A DNA stretch of 34,444 nt from an uncultured Lachnospiraceae bacterium. GTDB lineage: Bacteria; Bacillota; Clostridia; Lachnospirales; Lachnospiraceae. Position 1 is the stretch's first letter. The number at the start of each line of letters is the position of its first letter. Shown here in pieces: positions 15,755-25,220 of this stretch. Location: NCBI GenBank assembly GCA_910589105.1, contig CAJUST010000024.1, forward strand, positions 1-34,444, read 5' to 3'. Both the position numbers and the translations under genes were made by a program. Under the pieces are notes generated by a model that saw nothing but the letters and a program-made list of their open reading frames with translations, was not told the origin of the DNA and did not search any database.

Positions 15755-17242
15755 CTATGAAAGGTTTGTATACCCCATTAAAGACTGGTCGATGGCTTTT
15801 GCCGCCTGCCGCCCTTCGCAGATTGCCCAGACAACTAAAGACTGCCCCCTCCGCATATCGCCTGCCGCAAAAACCCGTGGCGCGCTTGTTTCATAACTGC
15901 CTTCTTTTGCAAGAACGTTCCTTCTCTCGTCGACGGCTGTTTGGAATGCATCCGCCACATACGTCTGCGCTCCCATAAATCCGGCGGCAATTAACACAAG
16001 ATCGGCGTCTATTTCGGTTTCGCTCCCCTCAATGGGCTCCATTGTGATTCTTTTACTCTTGGCGTCCTGCTCTGGCTTTAATTTTATCAGAATGGCTTTT
16101 TTGACATTCCCGTCCTGATCTGCTTGAAATTCTTTGACTGTCGTCTGATAAATGCGTGGATCACTGCCAAATGCCGCAGCCGCTTCCTCCTGCCCATAGT
16201 CCGTTTTTAGGATGCGCGGCCATTGCGGCCATGGATTTTGGGCGCCCCGTTCTTTGGGCGGTTTTGGCATCATTTCTAATTGTGTCACGGATTTTGCGCC
16301 AAGGCGGATCGCCGTCCCAACGCAGTCATTTCCCGTATCCCCGCCGCCAATCACTAATACATTCCTGCCTTTTGCCATAGGATAGGATTTGTCCTTTAAT
16401 CCAGAATCCAAAAGGCTTTTTGTCACGGCGGATAGGAAATCGACGGCAAAATAAATCTGTTTTGCTTCTCTGCCTTTCACCGGAATATCCCTTGGCTCAG
16501 AAGCGCCGCAGGCAAGAAGGATTCTGTCAAACTTCTCTAATAATTTTTCCGAAGAGAAATCCTTTCCTACGTCCGTATTTACCTGAAATGCAATCCCTTC
16601 CGCTTCCATCAGTTTTAACCTGCGGTCGATCACCTGTTTTTCCAGTTTCATATTTGGGATGCCATAGCGCAACAGTCCTCCAATCCGGTCACTGCGCTCA
16701 AATACAGTGACGCTATGCCCTCTGCGGTTTAAAAGCTGCGCCGCCGCAAGCCCGGCCGGGCCGCTTCCGACGATGGCGACTGTTTTGCCAGTACGCAGTT
16801 TGGGCGGCTTAGGTTCCATATATCCATGGGAAAACGCATATTCAATGATTGCCAGCTCATTTGCTTTCGTGGCAACCGGATCGCCGCCTAAATTACAGAC
16901 GCAGGCGGCTTCACAAAGCGCAGGGCAGACCCTTCCCGTAAATTCCGGGAAACAATCTGTACGGTCTAACCGTTCAAACGCTTTCTTCCAGTTTCCTTTA
17001 TAGACGAAATCATTCATCTCTGGGACAAGGTTATGGAGCGGGCATCCGGACGCCATGCCATTTAGCATCCCGCCGTTTTGGCAAAATGGCGCGCCGCAGT
17101 CCATACATCTTGCGCCCTGCGTCTTTTGTTCTTCCCATGACAATGGCGTATGAAATTCACGGAAATGGCTCACACGCGTGTCCGCATTTTCCGCTTTCGC
17201 GTCTATTCTTTGATATTCCAAGAATCCTGTTGCTTTTCCCAT
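15755..17242 (-). CDS. gltD: Glutamate synthase small subunit
   Basis: NADPH-oxidising flavin and iron-sulphur subunit that passes electrons to the large subunit for reductive conversion of glutamine plus 2-oxoglutarate to two glutamates. The 495-aa protein has N-terminal cysteine clusters for [4Fe-4S] centres (Cys46, 49, 54, 67 and Cys106, 110, 114/116), the FAD motif GSGPAGL (159-165) and the NADPH motif GGGDTGND (299-306), and ends in the AAGDMRRGQSLVV FAD segment. It follows gltB after 3 nt and precedes glnA by 27 nt, so the whole ammonia-assimilation pair is one transcript. Confidence 0.97.
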   Translation of the reverse strand: MGKATGFLEYQRIDAKAENADTRVSHFREFHTPLSWEEQKTQGARCMDCGAPFCQNGGMLNGMASGCPLHNLVPEMNDFVYKGNWKKAFERLDRTDCFPEFTGRVCPALCEAACVCNLGGDPVATKANELAIIEYAFSHGYMEPKPPKLRTGKTVAIVGSGPAGLAAAQLLNRRGHSVTVFERSDRIGGLLRYGIPNMKLEKQVIDRRLKLMEAEGIAFQVNTDVGKDFSSEKLLEKFDRILLACGASEPRDIPVKGREAKQIYFAVDFLSAVTKSLLDSGLKDKSYPMAKGRNVLVIGGGDTGNDCVGTAIRLGAKSVTQLEMMPKPPKERGAQNPWPQWPRILKTDYGQEEAAAAFGSDPRIYQTTVKEFQADQDGNVKKAILIKLKPEQDAKSKRITMEPIEGSETEIDADLVLIAAGFMGAQTYVADAFQTAVDERRNVLAKEGSYETSAPRVFAAGDMRRGQSLVVWAICEGRQAAKAIDQSLMGYTNLS

Positions 17243-17245
17243 CTT

Positions 17246-20200
17246 CTATCCCTCACTCTCTTTCTTTTGAAAACTTTCGTGAAACGCTTCCATCTGCGCC
17301 TGTTCACTATTCATGCCTTTTTCTTCCCATTTCTGGGATAAGGCAGTCATTTTTTTATAGTCATATGGGATAATCTTCTTAAACTTTGGCAGATATTCTT
17401 CAAAATGGCCTAATAGTTTCCTGCCTTTTTCAGAACCGGTTTCCTTTGTATGCGCTTCTATCATCGCCTTTAATTCCAAAACGTCATGTTTCTGTTCCAC
17501 TTTTTCAATCGAAATCATGTCTTTATTCAAATTCCGGTAAAGATGGCTGTCTTCGTCCAAAACATAGGCAATGCCGCCGCTCATTCCCGCAGCAAAGTTT
17601 TTCCCCGTCTTTCCTAACACAACGACCCTGCCGCCTGTCATATACTCACAGCCATGCTCCCCGACGCCCTCCACAACGGCATACGCGCCGGAATTACGCA
17701 CAGCAAAACGCTCTCCCGCCACGCCGCATATAAAAACAGCGCCGCCGGTCGCTCCATAAAGCGCCACGTTTCCCGCGATAATGTTTTCTTCTGCCAGATA
17801 GCCCCTGTTTTTGGGCGGATATAACACAAGTTTCCCGCCGGAAAGCCCTTTCCCAAAATAATCGTTGGTATCGCCGCAAAGCTTCAAAGTCAGCCCTTTC
17901 GGGATAAACGCCCCGAAACTCTGTCCGCCAAAACCACTGCAGTTTACTATAATTGTGTCTTCCTTAAGCCCCTCTTTATGCAGGCAGGTCATCTGGGCGC
18001 CTAACATCGTTCCAAAAGAACGGTCTGTATTTTTGACCTTAATATCCAAAGAAGCCTTTTGCCCCTTCATAAGCGCCGTTTTTAATTTTTTCAGCAATAC
18101 TTTCTCGTCTAATGTTTGCTCTAACCTAAAATCGTAAGCTTTTTCCGGAAGGAAGGTGGCGTTTTGCGGGACGCCTTCGGTCGGACGGTATAAAACCGCG
18201 CTTAAATCTATTTTTTGCGCCATCGGCGATGCAGCGTCCTCTTTTACTTTTAAGCAGTCGCTTCTCCCCACCATTTCATTGACTGTGCGAAAGCCCAGTT
18301 TTGCCATATATTCCCGAAGTTCTTCCGCAATAAAACGCATAAAATTTTCAACATACTCTGGTTTTCCTTTGAAGCGTTTCCGAAGCTTGGGATTTTGCGT
18401 TGCAATCCCAACCGGGCATGTGTCAAGATTGCAGACCCGCATCATCACGCAGCCCATTGCCACAAGCGGCGCAGTGGCAAAGCCAAATTCCTCCGCGCCA
18501 AGCAGAGCCGCTATTGCAACGTCTCTGCCGCTCATTAATTTTCCGTCCGTTTCAAGTTTCACGCAATTTCTTAATCCGTTTTGTAAAAGCGTCTGATGCG
18601 TTTCCGCAAGCCCTAATTCCCATGGCAGGCCCGCATTGTGTATGGAACTTTCCGGCGCAGCGCCTGTCCCGCCGTCATAACCAGAAATTAAAATTACCAT
18701 AGCCCCCGCTTTCGCCACGCCTGCCGCAACAGTCCCAACGCCTGCTTCCGAGACTAATTTAACGGAAACCGCGGCATTTTTATTTGCGTTTTTTAAATCA
18801 TAGATTAACTGCGCCAAATCTTCAATGGAATAGATGTCATGGTGCGGAGGCGGGGAAATTAAACTTACGCCTGCGGTGGAATGCCTTGTTTTTGCAATCC
18901 ACGGATATACTTTTTTCCCCGGAAGATGCCCGCCTTCCCCCGGTTTCGCGCCTTGCGCCATTTTAATCTGGATTTCTTTTGCGCTGACAAGGTAGCGGCT
19001 TGTCACGCCAAACCTGCCAGAAGCAACCTGTTTGATGGCAGAGCATCTGTCCTCCCTTCCTCCGGAAGAAGCAAGCCGTTCTTCACTCTCCCCGCCTTCG
19101 CCCGAATTGGATTTTCCATGCAGGCGGTTCATCGCAATGGCAAGCGTCTCATGCGCTTCCTGTGAAATGGAGCCATACGACATTGCGCCTGTTTTAAACC
19201 GTTTGACAATTTCATCTGCGCTTTCCACTTCTTCTAACGGAATCTCTTTTGCAGCCGGACAAAAATCCAAAAGGCTCCGCAAATATCCGCTGGATTCTTC
19301 GTCTATTTTTTTCGTGTATTCTTTAAATATGGCATAATTTCCCGTCCATGCCGCCTGCTGCAAAAGATGGATCGTTTCCGGATTATAGCGATGCGCTTCC
19401 CCTCCTGCCCGCAGTTTATGCTTTCCAAGGCTTTCTAATGTCAGCTCCGTTTCAAGCCCCAATGGATCAAACGCCTGTGAATGGCGCGCATCTGTCTGTT
19501 TTGCAATATCTTCTATTGTAATGCCGCCGACACGGCTTACGGTTCCCGAAAAATATTTGCGAATCACTGCCTTTGATATTCCAACCGCTTCAAAAATCTT
19601 TGCGCCCTGATAGGACTGAAGCGTAGAAATCCCCATTTTCGAAGCAATTTTTACAATGCCATGCAGGATTGCGGCGTTATAATCTAACACCGCGGCATAA
19701 TAATCTTTCTCTAACAGTTTATCTTCTATTAATTCATGGATAGAGTCAAGCGCAAGATACGGATTTATGGCGCAGGCGCCATAACCCAAAAGCGCCGCAA
19801 AATGATGCGCTTCCCTTGGCTCTCCAGATTCTAAAATCAGAGAAAAAGAAGTCTGTTTTTTCGTATCCACTAAATGCTGGTGGACGGCAGACACTGCCAG
19901 AAGGGACGGAATCGGCACATGGTTTTCATCTACGCCCCTGTCAGACAGCACAAGGATATCCGCTCCGTCTTTATATGCCTTATCCACTTCCACAAACAAA
20001 CGCTCAATCGCATGTTCTAAGTTTGCGCTCTTATAATAGAGAATCGGCACAACGGAAACGCGAAACCCCTCTTGTTCCATATATTTGATTTTTAACATAT
20101 CCGTATTTGTCAAAATAGGGTTGTTTATTTTTAAAACATGGCAGTTTTTTGCTTTCTCCTCTAACAAATTTCCTTTTTTTCCAGCATAAATCGTCGTACA

Positions 20201-21799
20201 AGTTACGATTTCTTCCCGAATCGCATCGATTGGCGGATTCGTCACCTGAGCAAACATCTGTTTAAAATAGTCAAAAAGCGGACGGTTTTTCTCTGACAGA
20301 GCCGCAAGCGGCGTATCCGCTCCCATTGCCGCAATGGATTCACTTCCGTTTAATGCCATATTTAAAATGGAATTGCGGTATTCTTCATAGGTATAGCCGA
20401 ATGCTTTCTGCAATTTTTTCCGTGTTACGCTGTCATACTCCTCTACGCCTTTATTTGGAATTTTTATCTGCCCTAATTCCACAAGATTGCCGTCAAGCCA
20501 TTCGCCATAAGGCTGTCTGGCTGTATAAATGTCTTTTAACTCACGATCCTGTAATATTTTTCCTGCCAAAGTGTCTATAAGCAGCATTTTTCCGGGATGC
20601 AGCCGTTCTTTTAAAACAATTTCTTCTTCCGGCGCATCCAAAACGCCCACTTCAGAAGCCAAAATCACGTCCCCATTTTTCATAACATAATAACGGGACG
20701 GACGCAGCCCGTTACGGTCTAGCACGGCTCCCGCCACATCGCCGTCAGAAAACACAATCGAAGCGGGACCGTCCCACGGCTCCATCATGGTTGCATAATA
20801 TTGATAAAAATCTCGCTCGTCCTGAGAGAGCGTCTGATTTTTGCTCCAAGGCTCTGGTATGGCAATCATCATTGCCAAAGGCAGATCCATGCCGCTCATT
20901 ACAAGAAATTCCAATGCGTTGTCCAACATTGCGGAATCGGAGCCGCGGGCGTCTACAACGGGAAGCGCTTTGTGCAGCTCCCCTTTTAAATATTCGGATT
21001 CCATGGTTTCTTCCCTTGCAAGCATTTTATCCGCATTGCCGCGGATTGTATTGATTTCTCCGTTGTGTACCATAAAACGGTTCGGATGCGCCCGTTCCCA
21101 GCTCGGATTTGTGTTCGTGCTGAAGCGGGAATGCACAAGCGCAATGGCCGTTTCATAATCCGGATCCTGCAAATCCGCGAAAAATGTCCGCAACTGCCCG
21201 ACTAAAAACATACCCTTATAGACGATTGTACGGCTGGACATTGACACAACATAGGTATTGTCATTGCTCTGCTCAAAGATCCGGCGGGCAATGTAAAGTC
21301 TGCGGTCAAATTCAATCCCCTGTCTGACGCCCTTTGGTTTTTTCAGAAACGCCTGCGCAATATACGGCATACACGCTTTTGCTTTTTCTCCTAAAACTTC
21401 TGGATAAACCGGAACTTCACGAAACCCTAAAAGCTCTAACCCCTCTTTTTCCACAATGATCTCAAACATCTTTTTCGCCTGATTCCGCTGTAATTCGTCC
21501 TGAGGAAAGAAAAATTGGGCGATGCCATAGTCCCGCTCCTCCCCTATTGGAATTTGCTCCCGGCTGCATACTTTTTTAAAAAATTTATGTGAAATCTGAA
21601 GCAAAATCCCTACGCCGTCTCCGGTTTTGCCATCTGCATCTTTTCCTGCCCTATGCTCTAAATTTTCCACAATGTTCAAAGCATTTTCTACGGTCTGGCG
21701 GGTTTTCTTCCCCTTACTGTTGATGACAGCCCCAATTCCGCAATTCTCATGCTCAAACTGCGCGTGGTATAAGCCTCTGTTTTTTAGTTTATGTTCCAT
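17246..21799 (-). CDS. gltB: Glutamate synthase large subunit
   Basis: Hydrolyses glutamine and transfers the ammonia to 2-oxoglutarate at an FMN site. The 1517-aa protein has a 19-residue propeptide ending before Cys20 (CGIGAV), the N-terminal nucleophile of the class II glutaminase domain; a central domain; the FMN-binding synthase domain with GGTGAAPESS; the 3Fe-4S cysteines in CVMMRVCNLDTCPVG (about 1119-1133); and the C-terminal beta-helix of GxxG repeats. GAGGAG lies 8 nt before the ATG. It is the first gene of the operon; its leader contains a consensus promoter and a terminator/antiterminator pair (21840-21928). Confidence 0.98.
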   Translation of the reverse strand: MEHKLKNRGLYHAQFEHENCGIGAVINSKGKKTRQTVENALNIVENLEHRAGKDADGKTGDGVGILLQISHKFFKKVCSREQIPIGEERDYGIAQFFFPQDELQRNQAKKMFEIIVEKEGLELLGFREVPVYPEVLGEKAKACMPYIAQAFLKKPKGVRQGIEFDRRLYIARRIFEQSNDNTYVVSMSSRTIVYKGMFLVGQLRTFFADLQDPDYETAIALVHSRFSTNTNPSWERAHPNRFMVHNGEINTIRGNADKMLAREETMESEYLKGELHKALPVVDARGSDSAMLDNALEFLVMSGMDLPLAMMIAIPEPWSKNQTLSQDERDFYQYYATMMEPWDGPASIVFSDGDVAGAVLDRNGLRPSRYYVMKNGDVILASEVGVLDAPEEEIVLKERLHPGKMLLIDTLAGKILQDRELKDIYTARQPYGEWLDGNLVELGQIKIPNKGVEEYDSVTRKKLQKAFGYTYEEYRNSILNMALNGSESIAAMGADTPLAALSEKNRPLFDYFKQMFAQVTNPPIDAIREEIVTCTTIYAGKKGNLLEEKAKNCHVLKINNPILTNTDMLKIKYMEQEGFRVSVVPILYYKSANLEHAIERLFVEVDKAYKDGADILVLSDRGVDENHVPIPSLLAVSAVHQHLVDTKKQTSFSLILESGEPREAHHFAALLGYGACAINPYLALDSIHELIEDKLLEKDYYAAVLDYNAAILHGIVKIASKMGISTLQSYQGAKIFEAVGISKAVIRKYFSGTVSRVGGITIEDIAKQTDARHSQAFDPLGLETELTLESLGKHKLRAGGEAHRYNPETIHLLQQAAWTGNYAIFKEYTKKIDEESSGYLRSLLDFCPAAKEIPLEEVESADEIVKRFKTGAMSYGSISQEAHETLAIAMNRLHGKSNSGEGGESEERLASSGGREDRCSAIKQVASGRFGVTSRYLVSAKEIQIKMAQGAKPGEGGHLPGKKVYPWIAKTRHSTAGVSLISPPPHHDIYSIEDLAQLIYDLKNANKNAAVSVKLVSEAGVGTVAAGVAKAGAMVILISGYDGGTGAAPESSIHNAGLPWELGLAETHQTLLQNGLRNCVKLETDGKLMSGRDVAIAALLGAEEFGFATAPLVAMGCVMMRVCNLDTCPVGIATQNPKLRKRFKGKPEYVENFMRFIAEELREYMAKLGFRTVNEMVGRSDCLKVKEDAASPMAQKIDLSAVLYRPTEGVPQNATFLPEKAYDFRLEQTLDEKVLLKKLKTALMKGQKASLDIKVKNTDRSFGTMLGAQMTCLHKEGLKEDTIIVNCSGFGGQSFGAFIPKGLTLKLCGDTNDYFGKGLSGGKLVLYPPKNRGYLAEENIIAGNVALYGATGGAVFICGVAGERFAVRNSGAYAVVEGVGEHGCEYMTGGRVVVLGKTGKNFAAGMSGGIAYVLDEDSHLYRNLNKDMISIEKVEQKHDVLELKAMIEAHTKETGSEKGRKLLGHFEEYLPKFKKIIPYDYKKMTALSQKWEEKGMNSEQAQMEAFHESFQKKESEG

Positions 21800-21839
21800 T
21801 TGACTGACTCCTCTCTTTTTATTTCCTTTTGCTTGGCAT

Positions 21840-21881
21840 AAAAAAAGGGAACAGAAATCCCTTTGGATTTCTGACTCCCTT
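21840..21881 (-). terminator. Leader terminator (attenuator) of gltB
   Basis: On the minus strand, AAGGGA (21881-21876) pairs with TCCCTT (21850-21845) to close a helix whose upper part is CAGAAATCC / GGATTTCTG around an AAAG loop, and a run of seven T follows. It ends 40 nt before the gltB ATG and lies wholly in the leader, so it is an attenuator, not the end of an upstream operon. Confidence 0.85.
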
Positions 21882-21886
21882 GTCAG
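21871..21886 (-). promoter_or_regulatory. ANTAR-type antiterminator hairpin (P1)
   Basis: CTGAC-AAGGGA-GTCAG: five base pairs with a six-nt loop that has A at position 1 and G at position 4, the hallmark of ANTAR protein targets. Its loop and 3' arm are the same bases that form the 5' base of the terminator stem, so both cannot exist at once. A second hairpin (P2, 21855-21870) has a shorter AAAG loop with the same A and G, and is part of the terminator. Binding by the operon's own ANTAR protein is inferred. Confidence 0.7.
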
Positions 21887-21899
21887 TTTTTACGCTATT

Positions 21900-21928
21900 A
21901 TTATGTTACTTTCCAGTTCATTTGTCAA
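21900..21928 (-). promoter_or_regulatory. Promoter of the gltB operon
   Basis: Minus strand: TTGACA (21928-21923), 17-nt spacer, CATAAT (21905-21900). Transcription should begin near 21893, only about 7 nt before hairpin P1. The strong -35 fits a gene controlled after initiation. Confidence 0.85.
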
Positions 21929-22007
21929 TTCTTTTTTCTTGTTTTTTATTGGCAATTTAACCGATGTTTGTAACAGCCTCTTTGCATCACAGAAAACGCT
22001 TATTTAT

Positions 22008-24167
22008 CTATGCTTTATAATCTACCCACCGCATTTCCATTTCCGCAAGCTCAAGCTTCTCAAACAGCTCTCCATTTACATAAAGATCCGTTTTTCTCGG
22101 TTCTTTTGCGTTGTTAATTACCGCTATCTTACCAGACTTCTCAAAGACTGCAACTTCCGTATCCATATTCGTCACATAGAACTTCTTCATCTCCTCGATT
22201 TCACCCGCTGCATAATAAATTGCGCGAAGCAAAATCCGGCAGTTCTGCGGAGAATATGGAAGCCCTGCAAAATATACGCCGTGGCCTTTCCCATAGTCGT
22301 TTACGACAAGCTGGCTGTACTCTTTGTCCATGCTTAAGATCTGATAGTTCTCACCCTGCGCATAAATCCGGCTCATGCCCTCGCCGAAATCAATGTCGCC
22401 TTCAATATCCTCTAAAATAAAATGATTCCGGTTCAACTCATTATATTTATCCGTACTTAAAGAATAGGTCATCTCACGGTCTACGCCAAGCACGTCGCTT
22501 AATTGGAAAAACCGTCCCTGATTCTGGCAAGCCGTCGGCTCGCCAACTCCGATAAATCCGCCGCCATTGTCCACAAATTTACGGATATTCGTCAAAACGG
22601 TTTCATCTGTCCAATACTCGCCGCCGCTAAACGCCGTATAAGCGTCTCCAGAATTGATAATTACCTTAATGTCCTCTGCAATCCCGTTCTTAATATCGTC
22701 AAATGTAATAAACTCCACATCAAACGGCATACCGCTCAAACATTCCAGCACGCCCGTGTAAGAATAAATTTCCCTGTGCCAGATAGAATGATGCACTTGA
22801 TTTGACATCCAGCCGCGCAACGCGCCCCAGCAGCTTAAAACAGCCACTTTAAACGGAGCCGTGTAAGCGCTTTTACCCTGCATATTTTCATGGATATGCC
22901 TAAACTCGCCGACTACATACTGAATCGCATCCACAAAGCCGTCCCACTGCGCCGCAAGCTTCAAATACCCGCCGTATCCAATACGGTCAAGCGGAGAACG
23001 CAAAATTGCGCGGCGGACTTTTAACCAGTTCTCTTTCGCTTCTTTAATCGGATCGCCGCCTTCACAGAATACATCTGGGAAAAAGTACGGCAAAAGCCTT
23101 CCTTCCGTATAGTCTACGCCTTTAATATCGGAAACCATACGCATCGTGACGCCGTCGCCCACAGAGCCAACAACCGCATCCAGCCCAATGTTTGCAAAAT
23201 ACTTGCCAAACGGCTCCGTTCCAATCCAGTGATCGCCCACAAACATCATCGCTTCTTTTCCATAAGAGTGGACAATGTCTACAATCTCTTTCGCTAACTT
23301 GCTGACTTCTATCTGCTGAAATTCCACATAATCCCGAAATTCTTTGCTCGGCACGCGGAAAATTGAATTATGGTACCCTTCGTCTACGATAAACTCCGGA
23401 CGGAATTTATAGCCCGCCCATTCTTCAAACTGCTCTAAAATATATGGGCTTACGCTTGCGCTGTAACCAAACCAGTCCACATACTTTTCTCTTTTTTGGT
23501 CGTCAAATGTCAGCGTAAACTGATGGAAAAACGTTGTAAACCGCACAACATTGATTTCCGGATGCTCCTCACACCACTGTTTTAGCTTTTCTTTTACATG
23601 CTGCTGCGTCTTTGGCAGGCGCACGTCAAACGTAATCTGATGCGGCGCATCTTTCCAGTCATTTGTAATAAAGTTAAACATGTGCACCGGATCCCAAATC
23701 AAAAACGCCAAAAAACTAACGGTATATTCGTGATACGGAACCGTTTGAATTTCCACTTCCCCGCTCGCCTCGTCATACTCCCATTTATCTGTCGGCACAA
23801 CTTCGCCCGTCGTGCGGTCAACCACTTCCCACCAACGTTTCGGGTCATGGATTGTATTCACTTTTAACTGCTCTCTATGGAATCCCTTCATCAGCTCAAT
23901 CCGCAGCGTCTCGCCACGGGCTGTCACGCGGTCGCTAATCAAATATTCCTGCTGTACCTCGTCCGGATTGGCCTCTGCCCACTCATTATCCTTTCTAGTG
24001 GTATAATACGTCGCATACTTTTTCGCATCCTGTGAAAGCAGGGCGTCCGGAAATGTCGTCCCGTCACAATCCCTCAATGCATCTGCGCCCAATAACTCTT
24101 TTAACCGAATTGTTTCCTCCACCATATCCACATCGGTCGGCAGTGTCAATCTTCCCTTTTGTTCCAT
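22008..24167 (-). CDS. gnpA: GH112 1,3-beta-galactosyl-N-acetylhexosamine phosphorylase
   Basis: Cytoplasmic phosphorolysis of galacto-N-biose (mucin core) or lacto-N-biose (milk glycan) to galactose 1-phosphate plus GalNAc or GlcNAc. The 719-aa protein matches GH112 over its length: N-terminal TIM-barrel domain with Asp312 in GDHWIGTEPFG as the likely general acid, MFNFITNDW (163-171), a glutaminase-like second domain (about 440-660; VGEPTACQNQGRFFQL) and a small C-terminal beta domain. No signal peptide. AGGAGG lies 7 nt before the ATG. The family also includes galactosyl-rhamnose phosphorylases, which cannot be excluded by eye. No transporter, nahK or galT is beside it, but nagBA is 2.6 kb away. 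No clear terminator follows. Confidence 0.9.
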   Translation of the reverse strand: MEQKGRLTLPTDVDMVEETIRLKELLGADALRDCDGTTFPDALLSQDAKKYATYYTTRKDNEWAEANPDEVQQEYLISDRVTARGETLRIELMKGFHREQLKVNTIHDPKRWWEVVDRTTGEVVPTDKWEYDEASGEVEIQTVPYHEYTVSFLAFLIWDPVHMFNFITNDWKDAPHQITFDVRLPKTQQHVKEKLKQWCEEHPEINVVRFTTFFHQFTLTFDDQKREKYVDWFGYSASVSPYILEQFEEWAGYKFRPEFIVDEGYHNSIFRVPSKEFRDYVEFQQIEVSKLAKEIVDIVHSYGKEAMMFVGDHWIGTEPFGKYFANIGLDAVVGSVGDGVTMRMVSDIKGVDYTEGRLLPYFFPDVFCEGGDPIKEAKENWLKVRRAILRSPLDRIGYGGYLKLAAQWDGFVDAIQYVVGEFRHIHENMQGKSAYTAPFKVAVLSCWGALRGWMSNQVHHSIWHREIYSYTGVLECLSGMPFDVEFITFDDIKNGIAEDIKVIINSGDAYTAFSGGEYWTDETVLTNIRKFVDNGGGFIGVGEPTACQNQGRFFQLSDVLGVDREMTYSLSTDKYNELNRNHFILEDIEGDIDFGEGMSRIYAQGENYQILSMDKEYSQLVVNDYGKGHGVYFAGLPYSPQNCRILLRAIYYAAGEIEEMKKFYVTNMDTEVAVFEKSGKIAVINNAKEPRKTDLYVNGELFEKLELAEMEMRWVDYKA

Positions 24168-24214
24168 TCAAATTCCTCCTGTTTTCAATCATTCCATGTA
24201 TCTTACATGCTTCT

Positions 24215-24243
24215 AGTATAGCTATACGCCTACATATATGCAA
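24215..24243 (-). promoter_or_regulatory. Promoter of the GH112 phosphorylase gene
   Basis: Minus strand: TTGCAT (24243-24238), 17-nt spacer, TATACT (24220-24215), about 40 nt before the ATG. Confidence 0.75.
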
Positions 24244-24252
24244 GCGTTTTTT
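24239..24252. promoter_or_regulatory. Possible catabolite-responsive (cre) element
   Basis: TGCAAGCGTTTTTT fits the TGNAANCGNWNNCW cre pattern with one mismatch and covers the -35 box of the phosphorylase promoter. CcpA binding there would repress when better sugars are present. Short-motif evidence only. Confidence 0.3.
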
Positions 24253-24286
24253 CACAATTCCTTTTACGCCTTTTTGCATTCCCCGC

Positions 24287-25084
24287 TTATGCCTCTCTAC
24301 ATTCCCCGCCGATATGAAAAAACCGCTCTGTATTCTTCTTTGCATGTTCCATCAGCGTTTCTTCGGAAACGTTCCTATATTTCGCTAATTCCTTTACTAC
24401 ATAAACAATATTTTGCGGCGTATTTACCCTGTCTAACCCCGCCACGTTTTTTGGCGTAAGATACGGCGCATCCGTTTCCACCAAGATACGGTCTAACGGA
24501 ATCATACGGACAGCTTCCCGCAAATCCTTTGCGCGGCGGCCATCGCATATCCAGCCGGTAATCCCAATGCTAAACCCCATGGAAAGATACGCATCTAAAG
24601 TTTCTTTATTTCCGGTAAAACAATGCACAACGGATCTTTTGCAAATTTCCGGATGCTTTTTAAACCTTCGGATAAAATCCCCCGCCGCATCCCGCTCATG
24701 CAAAAATAATGGCTTATCCAGCTTTTCCGCAAGGGCAATATGCTTTTCAAGGCACCTTATCTGGTTTTCTTTCGTGGAAAACATTCTGTCATAATCCAAA
24801 CCGCACTCCCCAACCGCAACGATTTTTTTATTCCCTGTAATGATTTCTTCAATTTCTATAAAATCTTCCTGCTTTGCCGAATCTGCATTGTGCGGGTGGA
24901 TGCCTGCCGTCCCATAGACGGCATGGTTTTTAGTAAATGCATGAATTTTTTGGTTTTCCTTCTGATCGGTCCCGGTCAGAATGCAGGCAACGTTTGCTTT
25001 TGCCGCATCTGCAATAGTTTTCTCCGGATCGGGAAACTGCCTGCAAAATAAGTTTACTCCAATATCATAATAATCAATCCGCAT
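24287..25084 (-). CDS. TatD-family metal-dependent hydrolase
   Basis: Predicted TIM-barrel metallo-hydrolase of the TatD DNase family. The 265-aa protein has the start YYDIGVNLFCRQF, which matches the TatD subgroup in which the usual HxH motif is replaced by a GVN segment, then GIHPHNA, GECGLDYDR (metal-bridging Glu), FLHERDA, VHCFTG and VETDAPYLTP (catalytic Asp). AAGGAGG lies directly before the ATG at 25084. It precedes the GH112 gene by about 120 nt but that gene has its own promoter. A role in DNA repair or quality control is the family's usual assignment. Confidence 0.9.
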   Translation of the reverse strand: MRIDYYDIGVNLFCRQFPDPEKTIADAAKANVACILTGTDQKENQKIHAFTKNHAVYGTAGIHPHNADSAKQEDFIEIEEIITGNKKIVAVGECGLDYDRMFSTKENQIRCLEKHIALAEKLDKPLFLHERDAAGDFIRRFKKHPEICKRSVVHCFTGNKETLDAYLSMGFSIGITGWICDGRRAKDLREAVRMIPLDRILVETDAPYLTPKNVAGLDRVNTPQNIVYVVKELAKYRNVSEETLMEHAKKNTERFFHIGGECREA

Positions 25085-25175
25085 ATGCCCTCCTTGTAGT
25101 GTTTGCTACCCATAACAACCCATGCCCGATTCATTTTACCTTACCACAAATAGAATCTATTTTCAATTTTTTCCA

Positions 25176-25213
25176 TAAAATTTACGGGAATCCGTATCTT
25201 GTCGGATTCCCGT
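25176..25213 (-). terminator. Terminator after the BspA-like remnant
   Basis: Perfect 11-bp stem (25213-25203 with 25194-25184), 8-nt loop, followed on the minus strand by AAATTTT. It lies 8 nt past the stop of the surface-protein remnant. Confidence 0.8.
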
Positions 25214-25220
25214 ATCTGTA

